Positions 37,436-45,586 of a stretch of DNA of 64,000 nt are shown piece by piece. This DNA is from Corynebacterium phoceense (GTDB taxonomy: Bacteria > Actinomycetota > Actinomycetes > Mycobacteriales > Mycobacteriaceae). Where the stretch lies: contig NZ_LT596207.1 of assembly GCF_900092335.1 (NCBI RefSeq), positions 280,544 through 344,543 on the forward strand, read 5' to 3'. The first letter of the stretch is position 1. Each line of letters starts with the position of its first letter. The translations under genes were made by a program, and so were the position numbers. The notes beneath the pieces were generated by a model. The model saw only the letters and a list, made by a program, of their open reading frames with translations. It did not search any database and had not been told where the DNA came from.

Positions 37436-38884
37436 ATCGCCGATGCCCGGCGCCCCAGCACTCATCCACTCGCGAATACGGTACGTCGCCTGGACGTCGC
37501 CGCAGTTGTACTCCAGAAGGCGCGCACGGGCGCTCTCGTCGCCTGCAACGGCGGCACGGCGTGCGTTGACAGACGCTTCGCCATCAAAGTCGTCTTCTGC
37601 CCACGCATGGCCAGCAACGGGAGCGACGGTTTTTAAGCTGAGGCCATGCGGGCCAGCGAAGCTGCGTTTGACGTCAAGAAAGAGGTCGACCCAGTCCTCG
37701 GAAGTAATGAATTCTTCGATCTCATTCTGTGCAATTCCGAAGCGCTCTGCCGATGACCGCAGCCAATGGTTTTCCCCATGCGCCGAGTAGCAGTAGGCGG
37801 CGAAGGTCTCGCCGCGCGCATGCGTGGCGCTGCGCAGTTCGGTCAGCCAGGTCCAGAACTCGTGGAAATTCTCACCTTCTGCGGCGCCGCCCAGCGGCTG
37901 CCACGTGACGAACGGGTGGTACGCACCGTCGTGCCACACACCCCAGAGGTACGCGCCCTGGTCGAGGTAGGCCTCCATGTCGATGTCGACCTCCACGTCG
38001 GCCCGGCGCGGCGGGGCAAAGGTAGGGCGCTTGAGAAGTGGGATCCCACGTTCCCACGCCGCCGCGAGACGACTAGGCTCGCCGAGGTTCGCCTCGATGA
38101 GGCCGTGCACCGTGTGGATTCCACGCTCCCTGTACTTGCGACCGCGATCCCCAGGCAGGAAGAGCGAAATATCGTCCATGCGCTCGAGCTCCGGGCGGCA
38201 GAACTCCCAGAACCGGCAGCTGGCGCACTCTTTGACACGGCGCGGGGAGTCGGGCAGGTCCTCCAGCGTCGCGAGAGCACGCTCGGTCGCCTCAAAGTAA
38301 TCACCGGTCTCGACGACGAACGCGGTCTCTCGGTCCTGGCCGATGACGACGCCCCGGCCGGAGTCAAGGTCGGATTCCTGTAAGCCCCACGCGCCCAGTG
38401 CGAGACGGTAGCCGTCCACCGGGTGATGGCGCAGCTTATAGGGCAGGTCGAGCGGCGCCGAAAGTCCCAGCCTGTGCGTCGGCACGCCGGGGAGCGTCGC
38501 ATGCGGGTTCTTCTTCGCCACGCGGTGGTTACTCACGATGATGGGCAGGTAGGCCTCGCCGTCACGCACCAGCCCGTCGAGTTCGACGTACCAGCCGCCA
38601 TAGCGAAAGCGGGCATTCGTAATGAGATGGACTCCCGCGGCCATCGCCTCGAGGGTCGCCATCTCACGTGCGAAGTCGTCGCCTCCAAGGTCGACCCGCC
38701 GGAAATTTTTAGAGCTCGACGAAAGGAGGGAATGGACCGCAGCACGGGCGGCATCGGCACGCTCTGCACGGGCGAGGCTTGCATGGGTGGAGGGAACATC
38801 GGGGTAGCGCTCCCGCTGCACGAGCCGGTAACGGCAGCCCACGAGATCGCTGGCCTCTACGGGACCGACGCTGTAGTTCCTCAC
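37430..38884 (-). CDS. TM0106-type RecB-like nuclease with probable 4Fe-4S cluster
   Basis: A 484-residue protein. An N-terminal RecB/Cas4-like nuclease domain (about 1-235) carries C17 (DLVGCRYRL), an acidic catalytic region (YVELDGLVRD, AFVVETGDYFEA) and C220-x2-C223-x5-C229 (CASCRFWEFC), four cysteines in the spacing of iron-sulphur nucleases. The C-terminal half is an RNase H-like exonuclease domain (EYNCGDVQATYRIREWM). I start at GTG 38884 (MRNYSVGPVEASDL); upstream in-frame sequence is not conserved-looking. It may act in DNA repair. Not close to a CRISPR array. Confidence 0.75.
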   Translation of the reverse strand: MRNYSVGPVEASDLVGCRYRLVQRERYPDVPSTHASLARAERADAARAAVHSLLSSSSKNFRRVDLGGDDFAREMATLEAMAAGVHLITNARFRYGGWYVELDGLVRDGEAYLPIIVSNHRVAKKNPHATLPGVPTHRLGLSAPLDLPYKLRHHPVDGYRLALGAWGLQESDLDSGRGVVIGQDRETAFVVETGDYFEATERALATLEDLPDSPRRVKECASCRFWEFCRPELERMDDISLFLPGDRGRKYRERGIHTVHGLIEANLGEPSRLAAAWERGIPLLKRPTFAPPRRADVEVDIDMEAYLDQGAYLWGVWHDGAYHPFVTWQPLGGAAEGENFHEFWTWLTELRSATHARGETFAAYCYSAHGENHWLRSSAERFGIAQNEIEEFITSEDWVDLFLDVKRSFAGPHGLSLKTVAPVAGHAWAEDDFDGEASVNARRAAVAGDESARARLLEYNCGDVQATYRIREWMSAGAPGIGDL

Positions 38885-38960
38885 GCCTTCCAAGCCTAAC
38901 GGGTAAAGTTGGAAGACGATAAACGCACAAACATCAACGAAGCACAAGGAACTGATTCCC

Positions 38961-39590
38961 ATGGCCAGCATCATGAAGACCCTCCGCAAGCGTCGCAACG
39001 AGGCGAAGGCCGAGATTAAGGCAGCAAAGACCCGCGCTCTGGCCGAGGTCAAGGACGCCCGCAAGGCACGCGAACGTCAGCAAAAGCTGCTAGCCAAGCA
39101 GGAAAAGCACCTCATTAAGGCCGAGGAAAAGGGTCTCAAGCGCAAGCGCAAGCACGAGCAGAAGCGCGCCAAGCAGGAGCTGCAGAAGATTAAAGAAGGC
39201 CGCTTCAACGCCAAGACCGTCAACCGCTACGCCGGCGCCCTCCGCGCCGCCGCCCCGCTGCTGCTGCCGCTTATCTACCGTGGCATTATGTCCGGCCGCG
39301 AGGCCCTAGAGCAGCGCAAGGCCAAGCGGGCCGGCGTCTCCGTGGACCAGCTCGCGTCTCTGTCGGGCCACGGCGCTCCGCTCAAGGCGCGCATCGCTGG
39401 CGTGCGCAACTCGCTGCCGGGCTCGGGCCTTCCGGCGGGCTTCCAGCGCGACGTCCGCGAGCGTCTCGACGAGCTCGACAAGGCGGTCGACAACGCCGAA
39501 TACATGACGGACCAGCAACGTCGCCGCGCACATGAATCCATTTCGGCCGATATTGACGGAGTTACTCAGGAAATCCAGGAACGCCTGTAA
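38961..39590 (+). CDS. DUF6474-type basic coiled-coil protein
   Basis: A 209-residue protein. Residues 1-85 are almost wholly helical and very rich in Lys, Arg, Glu and Ala (long coiled coil), followed by a hydrophobic stretch (RAAAPLLLPLIYRGIMSG) and a C-terminal helical domain (LDELDKAVDNAEYMTDQQRRRAH). No catalytic motif. Corynebacterial and related genomes carry it; function unknown, but the composition suggests binding to nucleic acid or membrane. A ribosome site AAGGAACTG precedes the ATG by 8 nt. A strong terminator follows. Confidence 0.7.
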   Translation: MASIMKTLRKRRNEAKAEIKAAKTRALAEVKDARKARERQQKLLAKQEKHLIKAEEKGLKRKRKHEQKRAKQELQKIKEGRFNAKTVNRYAGALRAAAPLLLPLIYRGIMSGREALEQRKAKRAGVSVDQLASLSGHGAPLKARIAGVRNSLPGSGLPAGFQRDVRERLDELDKAVDNAEYMTDQQRRRAHESISADIDGVTQEIQERL

Positions 39591-39608
39591 TTTCCTTCGA
39601 TTTCGATT

Positions 39609-39650
39609 AACCCGGAATGCACCTTTATGGTGATTCCGGGTTGTTTTATT
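39609..39650 (+). terminator. Terminator after the DUF6474 gene
   Basis: AACCCGGAAT pairs with ATTCCGGGTT (10 bp) followed by GTTTTATT. Confidence 0.85.
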
Positions 39651-39826
39651 AATTTGAGGAATTTCTTCTTCAATTGCGTAACGCTTTTGTTGACGCGACC
39701 GATTTTATGATCGAATTAGTCCCATGTTCTGTCACCATGAGAAAGACGGAGCACTGTTTTGCGGGACAAAGTCACCTGTCATTGCATAGTCGAAACCCCC
39801 ACAATAGTATTCAAAGGGCTTTTCCC

Positions 39827-40141
39827 ATGTCACGTCGCGAAGTCACACAGTTCTATGACGACCTGGACCACACCCCGCTGTCCGAAAGCGAAATGGAAGT
39901 CATCCGTTTTTCCGTCGACGGAACGACGTACTTGCTGGATCTTTCCCCTGCCAACGCGGCGAAATTCCGCGCTGCCCTCGATCCGTTTGTGAGTGCTGCG
40001 CGCATCGCACCCGAGCCCGACGCACGCCGTGTGAACCCCAGCGTCATCCGCGATTGGGCCCGCACCCGGGGCATCCCGGTCGCCCACCGCGGCAAGATCC
40101 CTAACGTGATCATTGAGGCCTACAACGAGGCCAACGCTTAA
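39827..40141 (+). CDS. Lsr2-family nucleoid-associated protein
   Basis: A 104-residue H-NS-like protein. The N-terminal dimerisation domain (residues 1-60: QFYDDLDHTPL, VIRFSVDGTTYLLDLSPANAAKFRAAL) and the C-terminal DNA-binding domain (about 68-104: VIRDWARTRGIPVAHRGKIPNVIIEAYNEA) fit Lsr2. The AT-hook-like RGR of mycobacterial Lsr2 is RGK here. Such proteins silence A+T-rich and foreign DNA. The 235 bp upstream are markedly A+T-rich for this genome, as expected if the gene binds its own promoter. No clear ribosome site. The stop overlaps the convergent response-regulator gene. Confidence 0.85.
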   Translation: MSRREVTQFYDDLDHTPLSESEMEVIRFSVDGTTYLLDLSPANAAKFRAALDPFVSAARIAPEPDARRVNPSVIRDWARTRGIPVAHRGKIPNVIIEAYNEANA

Positions 40142-40773
40142 AGCACGCCTTGCTCGCGCGCCGCAGCCACGGCCGAGGTGCGCGAACGCACGCCCAGCTT
40201 GTCATAAATATGCACGAGGTGGGACTTCACCGTCGCCTCAGAGAGCATGAGGTCCTGGCCAATCTGGCGGTTCGACGCACCTGCGGCGACCAGCTGCAGG
40301 ACCTCGAGCTCGCGCGGCGTCAGCGAGGTACGCGGAGTGCGCACGCGCGTCATGAGACGGTCAGCGACAACGGGCGAGAGCGCCGAGTCGCCGTCCGCCG
40401 CGGAGCGCACCGCCGCGAGGAGCTCCGCCGGCGGCGCATCCTTGAGCAAGTAGCCCACAGCACCCGACTCGATGGCGCCGAGGATATCCGCGTCCGTGTC
40501 GTAGTTGGTCACGACGAGGATCTTGGGCGGGTTGTCGCCCTGGCGAATGGCCCGGGTGGCCTCGGCGCCGCCCATGACGCGGGTGCCTTCGATGCCCGCG
40601 CCGAAGCGCAGGTCCATGAGGATGACGTCGATCCCGCCGCGCGCGGCGGCGTCGATGGCGGCCTCTGCCGTCGCGACCTCACCCACGACCTCGATGTCCT
40701 CTGCACCTTCCAGGATGGCGCGGAGACCGAGGCGCACGATTTCATGGTCGTCTGCCAGCAGGACCCTAATCAC
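40138..40773 (-). CDS. NarL/LuxR-family response regulator
   Basis: A 211-residue regulator. Receiver domain residues 1-120 with D8, D9, the phosphoacceptor D54 (VILMDLRFG) and the conserved Lys in LLKDAPP; the LuxR helix-turn-helix is at about 145-205 (SLTPRELEVLQLVAAG, NRQIGQDLMLSEATVKSHLVHIYDKLG in parts). It is the partner of the histidine kinase gene 40 bp upstream on the same strand. Confidence 0.92.
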   Translation of the reverse strand: MIRVLLADDHEIVRLGLRAILEGAEDIEVVGEVATAEAAIDAAARGGIDVILMDLRFGAGIEGTRVMGGAEATRAIRQGDNPPKILVVTNYDTDADILGAIESGAVGYLLKDAPPAELLAAVRSAADGDSALSPVVADRLMTRVRTPRTSLTPRELEVLQLVAAGASNRQIGQDLMLSEATVKSHLVHIYDKLGVRSRTSAVAAAREQGVL

Positions 40774-40813
40774 AACGAACGCTCCTTATATCAAACTTTT
40801 GAACACCGTCATT

Positions 40814-41965
40814 CTATACTAAGGGCACGCTAACAGATACCGCCGCCCCAGAGCCCGGCGTGGACTCGAGGGTGACGGTCCCGCCCAGCTCTTCTGCCCG
40901 GCGATGCATAGCAGACAGACCAATGTGTCCGAGTCCGGCCGGGCGCGCCTCCACGGCCGCAGGGTCGAAGCCCCGCCCGTTGTCCACGATGTCCACACGC
41001 ACCTCGTTCTCGTCGTACGTGACGGTCACGCGCGCCTTCGTCGCGCCCGAGTGCTTCACCACGTTGCCCACAGCGCCCTGCGCGATGCGCAGGAGCGCCG
41101 CCTCAATCTTCATGGGTAGCTGGGCCGCGTCGCCTTCCACGTCAACGTCGATGTCAATCCCGGCCGTCGCCGCGAAATTCGCCGTCATGCGCTCCAAGGC
41201 GCCAGCGAGCGAGGTCTCCGCAAGCGCCGTCGGCTGAAGAGCAGCGATCATTGCACGCGCCTCATGGAGGTTGTCAGACGCGGTGGTACGCGCGAGCGCA
41301 ATCCGCTCGCGCGCCTTATCCTCGTTGTGCGTGTCGAGGTCACGATCCGCCGCGTGGAGGAGCATTTGGATAGAGGAGAGCCCTTGCGCCAACGTGTCAT
41401 GAATCTCGTGGGCGATGCGCTGACGCTCAGCAATGACACCCGCATTGCGCTCGGACTCCGCGAGCTGAGCCTGCGTTTCTTTGAGCTCCCGTGTCATCTC
41501 GGCGAGTGCGCTAAACGCGTAGTAGATGGCGACGACGACCACCGCGGAGACCAGCGGGCCCATCGCGCCGCCGAAGGTGATGTCGTTCGGAATCTGCACG
41601 CCAATCGACAGCGCCGTTGCAAAACCCACCATGAGAATGCCGCGCCAATCGTCCACGACGAAGAGGTAGAGGAACATAAGCGAGAACAGCAGGTACATCG
41701 CCGCTGGCGCGATGAGCATCGCCGCGAACCACGTCACGGTGAGCACCACGAGCCACAAAATCTTAGGCCCCAGCGTCCAGCGCTCGAGGAAATTCCAACC
41801 ACCGAAGTAGATAATGGCGAAGGTCGACAACAACATGAGCGTGGACACCGCCGAACTCATAGGCATGGACACCACCGTAAAGATGGCCACGACCAGCAGC
41901 GTGGTGGTGAGGATATGCACGCCATTGCGCAGTGCATCAGATTCTGTCGTTAAGCTGGTGTCCAT
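40814..41965 (-). CDS. Sensor histidine kinase (HisKA_3 / NarL-partner type)
   Basis: A 383-residue kinase with five or six membrane helices (about 15-160), a short coiled coil, HisKA_3 box RIAHEIHDTLAQGLSSIQ with phosphoacceptor H189, and an HATPase domain (about 275-380: NVVKHSGATKARVTV, DNGRGFDPAAV, GLGHIGLSAMHRRAEELGG). The sensed signal is unknown. TAGGAT lies 7 nt before the ATG, so the mRNA is probably leaderless; that -10 box lies inside the first codons of the divergent lipoprotein gene, and the two ATG codons overlap. Confidence 0.9.
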   Translation of the reverse strand: MDTSLTTESDALRNGVHILTTTLLVVAIFTVVSMPMSSAVSTLMLLSTFAIIYFGGWNFLERWTLGPKILWLVVLTVTWFAAMLIAPAAMYLLFSLMFLYLFVVDDWRGILMVGFATALSIGVQIPNDITFGGAMGPLVSAVVVVAIYYAFSALAEMTRELKETQAQLAESERNAGVIAERQRIAHEIHDTLAQGLSSIQMLLHAADRDLDTHNEDKARERIALARTTASDNLHEARAMIAALQPTALAETSLAGALERMTANFAATAGIDIDVDVEGDAAQLPMKIEAALLRIAQGAVGNVVKHSGATKARVTVTYDENEVRVDIVDNGRGFDPAAVEARPAGLGHIGLSAMHRRAEELGGTVTLESTPGSGAAVSVSVPLV

Positions 41966-42515
41966 GCGCCATATCCTACTGCCCCTCGTGTGTGCCGCCC
42001 TCCTCGCTGGCTGCTCTGCGCAGGACACTCCCGAACCCGCCGAATCGAGTGCCGTCGCCGCCGACCCGCTCACGGATAACGCGGCGGTCGACGGTTTTCC
42101 CGTGGATTCCCCCGCCATCGTCAACGCGTGGGATCAGGAATGCCCGTACCTCGACCCCCAATGGGTCGCGGAGACCAACGGCCAGCGCATGACCAAGCAG
42201 GGTCTCGATACCCGCTTTGGCACGCCCGCCTGCGTCTTCTGGTCCTACCCCGAAGCGCCCCAGGCGACCGTCATGGTGCGCGACCTCGGCACCGTAGAGC
42301 GCGCCCGCGCCGCCGTGGATTGGGCCGCCCCCATCGACCAGACGGAGCCTGTGGATGAGGGCGGCTGGCAAGGCGGCCGTGGCGTCCTCAACGAGGAGCT
42401 CTCCGTCTACGCCGTCCAGAAGGACAACGAGGCCGTCCTCGTGTGGACGAACCAGGCACAGACTGTCAAGGCCGAACTCATCGCCAAGGAAGCAATTAAA
42501 AACCTCGGGCTCTAA
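41964..42515 (+). CDS. DUF2020 lipoprotein
   Basis: A 183-residue lipoprotein: signal MRHILLPLVCAALLAGC with lipobox LLAGC, modified Cys at 17, then an acidic linker and the DUF2020 domain (ECPYLDPQWVAETNGQRM, DTRFGTPACVFWSYPEAP, RAAVDWAAPI). Corynebacterial family with a known fold but no established role. TAAGCT is 7 nt before its ATG, inside the kinase gene, so this too is leaderless. The stop overlaps the small membrane protein gene on the other strand. Confidence 0.85.
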   Translation: MRHILLPLVCAALLAGCSAQDTPEPAESSAVAADPLTDNAAVDGFPVDSPAIVNAWDQECPYLDPQWVAETNGQRMTKQGLDTRFGTPACVFWSYPEAPQATVMVRDLGTVERARAAVDWAAPIDQTEPVDEGGWQGGRGVLNEELSVYAVQKDNEAVLVWTNQAQTVKAELIAKEAIKNLGL

Positions 42516-42664
42516 ACCGCTACGTCGTTATACGGCATCATCTCCGACACCCATGGAAACACGACGTCCATGAGCAGAAAGAATACGGCGACGAGCAGGG
42601 CGAGCGAGAAAGTCGCTTTCACCCAGCGCGGCCCCGGCAGCAGGTTCCATATGGCTCTGTACAT
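42512..42664 (-). CDS. Small membrane protein downstream of the sortase gene, 50 residues
   Basis: Reads MYRAIWNLLPGPRWVKATF, then a single hydrophobic helix (about 18-36) and PWVSEMMPYNDVAV. The ATG directly follows the sortase stop (TAAATG at 42662-42667), so it is translated by coupling. The form W-x-LPGPxxVKA...VFPW...PxNDVxV recalls short actinobacterial proteins that accompany class E sortases; I infer a link with the sortase or with membrane insertion. The stop overlaps the DUF2020 gene. Confidence 0.65.
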   Translation of the reverse strand: MYRAIWNLLPGPRWVKATFSLALLVAVFFLLMDVVFPWVSEMMPYNDVAV

Positions 42665-43402
42665 TTAGCTTTCCTCCAATACGGCTGGGCGCTCGCCCGC
42701 GACCTTCGGCTGATGGTCCGTCTCCATTGCGTGGATGATCATGCGCTCTGCGTTCGAGAACTGCGGGTGGCAGGTCGTCAAGGTGATCAAGCCTTCCGAT
42801 GCCTCCGCGTTGTCCGTCCCAGGCACCGGCGCGATGGTTCCCACGTCGCTCGGAAGCGTAATGGAGCGGCCCAGCACGTTCGCATACTCGCCCGTGAGCT
42901 TCCCCTGTTGTTCGGGCGTGAGGCAGTCCGCGGGCTCACCATCAATCGGCAGCACGCGGTAGGTAATCCACTCGGACTGCGTCTCAACCACAATCGCGTC
43001 GCACGTCTGCAGGTTGCCCAGATCATTGAACGGGGCACCCTTGCCCACGCGGTGGCCGGCAACGGCGAAATTTCCGAGTTCCCCAGGCATCTGGCTGTCC
43101 GTATAGCGCCCAGGGCCAGCGAGAAGGTCCTCGTCGTTCGTGCCCTCGACTATCGCAAACTGGTAATCCGAGCCGAACGTAGGGATATACATGCGGGCGA
43201 AAGCCTCGCCCAGCTCCGGGTGGAGCTGCCCGCGCGGGTTGACCCATTCCTCATCGAGTTTCTCAGACGCCTGATCCTGCAGCTTGCCTGATTCAATATT
43301 CGTCCAGTAGGACTCATAGAATGCGAAGAGCAAGAGAAGGACCCCAGCGGTAAGCAACAGCTCGCCCACAACGTGGGTGACGCTCATGAGCGACTTCTTC
43401 AT
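42665..43402 (-). CDS. Class E sortase
   Basis: A 245-residue transpeptidase. An N-terminal membrane anchor (about 10-28) precedes the sortase domain with catalytic H117 (NFAVAGHRVG), C211 (LITLTTCHPQF) and R220. Class E enzymes of actinobacteria join secreted proteins with LAxTG-like signals to the cell wall, probably acting as housekeeping sortase; no substrate gene is adjacent. ATG 43402 gives MKKSLMSVTHVV. Divergent from the YidC-like gene with 42 bp between starts. Confidence 0.88.
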   Translation of the reverse strand: MKKSLMSVTHVVGELLLTAGVLLLLFAFYESYWTNIESGKLQDQASEKLDEEWVNPRGQLHPELGEAFARMYIPTFGSDYQFAIVEGTNDEDLLAGPGRYTDSQMPGELGNFAVAGHRVGKGAPFNDLGNLQTCDAIVVETQSEWITYRVLPIDGEPADCLTPEQQGKLTGEYANVLGRSITLPSDVGTIAPVPGTDNAEASEGLITLTTCHPQFSNAERMIIHAMETDHQPKVAGERPAVLEES

Positions 43403-43444
43403 GCTCAACACTGTACTGCCCTTCAGAGAAAGGCCCGAACCCGC

Positions 43445-44443
43445 GTGATTGATATCTTCGTCTACCCGGTCTCTGCCATCATGAAGCTCTGGCACCTCAT
43501 TCTCCACAGCTTCCTCGGCGATCAGACCGCATGGCTCGTATCGATTCCGCTCCTCGTGCTCACGGTGCGCTCCCTCATCTGGCCGCTTAACTGGTCCGCC
43601 ATCCGCTCCGGCCGCCGCTCCGCACTCATGCGCCCTGAGCTCGCCGCGCTCAATGCGGAGCTCGACCAGGCCACGACGACAGCGGACATCGCGGCACACA
43701 AGGCAAAGGTCAAGGAAGTCCACGAGCGCTACCACTACCGCCCCGTGGCCGGCTGCCTCATTCCCTTCATCATGGTGCCCGTCTTCATCGGCCTCTACCA
43801 GGTCATCCTGCGCATGGCCCGCCCGTCGTTTACGGGCGCCATCGGGCTCATCTCCGCGGATGAGGTCGAAGATTTCCGCAGCACCACGCTCGCCGGCGTT
43901 CCGCTACCCGCCTATGTCTCCATGCCCGAGTCTTGGGCCACGCAGTACGGCGTCACTGGCGGCGAGGTCCGCCACCTCATCATGCCGCTTCTGCTCGCCG
44001 CGCTCGCTGCCACATTTATCAACATGTGCATCTCCTGCTACCGCGGTTTCCTCACCACCCAATTCGACAAGACCATGCCGCGCCGCATGCTGTACGTGCT
44101 CGCGTTCTTCGCAGTGCTGACCCCCTACTTGCTGTGGAATGCCGCCATTCACGGCCCCGTCCCCGTGGCGGTCATCCTCTACTGGTTCACGTCGAACCTC
44201 TATACGCTCACCCAGACCCTCGTCAATGAGACCCTGCTACGCCGCCGCTACCCGCTTTCCGATGCCGCCCATGCCGCCCGCCGCGAGTCCTGGCAGCGCC
44301 ACAGGGCATCCCGTAAAATCCCCCGCGCCGAGCGCCGCGCGCAGAAGAAGGCCGCCAAGGCCGAGGCCAAGCGCGTCGCAGAGCTGCGCGCGCAGCTCCT
44401 ACGCGAGGAGCGCGAAGCTAAGAAGTCCGGTGAAGAGAGCTAA
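43445..44443 (+). CDS. YidC/Oxa1-family membrane protein insertase
   Basis: A 332-residue protein with five membrane segments typical of Oxa1/YidC: a first segment, then KAKVKEVHERYHYRPVAGCLIPFIMVPVFIGLYQVI in two parts, and later VPVAVILYWFTSNLYTLTQTLV. The C-terminus (about 275-332) is very basic with many Lys/Arg/Ala, suitable for ribosome contact. The start is GTG 43445. It is a second, shorter YidC type; the main YidC normally lies near rpmH-rnpA, outside this window. The stop overlaps the TetR gene. Confidence 0.85.
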   Translation: MIDIFVYPVSAIMKLWHLILHSFLGDQTAWLVSIPLLVLTVRSLIWPLNWSAIRSGRRSALMRPELAALNAELDQATTTADIAAHKAKVKEVHERYHYRPVAGCLIPFIMVPVFIGLYQVILRMARPSFTGAIGLISADEVEDFRSTTLAGVPLPAYVSMPESWATQYGVTGGEVRHLIMPLLLAALAATFINMCISCYRGFLTTQFDKTMPRRMLYVLAFFAVLTPYLLWNAAIHGPVPVAVILYWFTSNLYTLTQTLVNETLLRRRYPLSDAAHAARRESWQRHRASRKIPRAERRAQKKAAKAEAKRVAELRAQLLREEREAKKSGEES

Positions 44444-45048
44444 ATCGTGTAATCCGCCGGCGGCTCAGCAAGCATCTGCTGCGCCATCTCGCGCGCAGTC
44501 CGCAGCGGTGCCACGTCGCGACGCAGGCGCGCCCCCGCGAGACCGCCGTCGAGCAGGATAAGAATCTGGTTCGCCTGCTCGCCCGAGGGATAGCCGTTGC
44601 GCGCGCTGAGCAGGTCCGTGAGCACCGTGTGCATCCAATCGCGGTGCGTGTGACACGCCTCGACGATGCCGCGCTCTAGGTCCGTTTCCGGGCGCGGATA
44701 CTCGCCCGCCGCATTGAGGAAGTGCGAGCCACGGAATTCCTTGCCCGGCTGCTCCTCGATCTCGATGTCGAAGAAGGCAAGCACCTTCTCCTCCGTCGTC
44801 GCATCCTGGGTGCGCTCAGTCCATACGGTGCGGGCCTGCTCGTCAAGCGCCTCGATATACGCGATGACGAGCGCGTCCTTGCTGCCAAAGAGCGAGTAGA
44901 GCGACGCCTTCGCCACGTCCGCCTCGCGCAGGATGCGGTCGATGCCGATGACACGGATGCCCTCCGTGTTAAAGAGGTTCGTCGCCGACTCGAGCAGGCG
45001 GCTACGCGGACTTGGCCGGTTGCGTCGGGACTTCTTCGGGGTTGTCAC
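44440..45048 (-). CDS. TetR-family transcriptional regulator
   Basis: A 202-residue repressor. Helix-turn-helix at residues 18-62 (LLESATNLFNTEGIRVIGID, ADVAKASLYSLFGSKDAL); the ligand domain follows (HFLNAAGEYPRPETDLERG, typical of the AcrR/YcdC-like group). A long dyad at 45108-45140, 60 bp upstream, is the probable autoregulatory operator. Target genes beyond itself are unknown; no exporter is adjacent. Confidence 0.88.
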   Translation of the reverse strand: MTTPKKSRRNRPSPRSRLLESATNLFNTEGIRVIGIDRILREADVAKASLYSLFGSKDALVIAYIEALDEQARTVWTERTQDATTEEKVLAFFDIEIEEQPGKEFRGSHFLNAAGEYPRPETDLERGIVEACHTHRDWMHTVLTDLLSARNGYPSGEQANQILILLDGGLAGARLRRDVAPLRTAREMAQQMLAEPPADYTI

Positions 45049-45107
45049 AGTGCTCCTTCACGGGGTATCGGGTAGGTGGCTCCAGCCAGGGGGTGAAAAA
45101 CTGGAAA

Positions 45108-45140
45108 ACCGGTTCATCTACACACTGTAGACAAACCGGT
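45108..45140. promoter_or_regulatory. 33-bp dyad, probable TetR operator
   Basis: ACCGGTT...AACCGGT with inner TCTACA...TGTAGA; 13 of 16 base pairs match. It lies between the TetR start and the end of the GlsB-like gene. Confidence 0.65.
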
Positions 45141-45159
45141 ATGTCCGGCGCGAATTATA

Positions 45160-45414
45160 TTACTTCTTCGCACCGCGACCGCGGATAAGACCCACGATCC
45201 ACAGGAAGACAACCGCACCCACAACCGCGGTAACGATCGAGAGAATCCAACCGTTCGAGCCGCCGATACCCAGCAGCTTGAGGATGCCGCCACCCACGAA
45301 AGCACCCACCAAACCAATAATCAGGTTCATAATGAGACTGTCGTCGCGGCCCATGATCTTCTCTGCAATCCAACCAGCGATAATACCGACGATAATCCAA
45401 CCAATGAAGCTCAT
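45160..45414 (-). CDS. GlsB/YeaQ/YmgE-family stress-response membrane protein
   Basis: An 84-residue, three-helix protein rich in Gly/Ile: MSFIGWIIVGIIAGWIAEKI, IMGRDDSLIMNLIIGLVGAF, GGGILKLLGIGG, then a third helix and an RGRGAKK tail. Family members (transglycosylase-associated) are induced by stress, with no proven biochemical role. A strong ribosome site AAAAGGAGCGC precedes the ATG. Confidence 0.9.
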   Translation of the reverse strand: MSFIGWIIVGIIAGWIAEKIMGRDDSLIMNLIIGLVGAFVGGGILKLLGIGGSNGWILSIVTAVVGAVVFLWIVGLIRGRGAKK

Positions 45415-45496
45415 GAGAGCGCTCCTTTTCTAAGTAACTTTTTGGTCCATCTCCCATGGTGCGCCCGTTGCTCGAGAAAATCGAGAAAAAGCGAGA

Positions 45497-45524
45497 AAGC
45501 GTCCAATATCGTTATTGGACGCTT
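45497..45524 (-). terminator. Terminator downstream of the universal stress gene
   Basis: AAGCGTCCAAT pairs with ATTGGACGCTT (11 bp), followed on the minus strand by TTTCTCGCTTTTTCTC. Confidence 0.8.
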
Positions 45525-45586
45525 ACTCATTCGTTAGCTAATCGAAACATTCTATAAATGTTCCGAGAAACTAACGCACACGGTTA

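Noticed and set aside
37430-38884. RecB/Cas4-like nuclease as part of a CRISPR system
   Set aside because: The four-cysteine pattern resembles Cas4, but the fused RNase H-like domain fits the TM0106 group, and there is no cas gene or array in the window.
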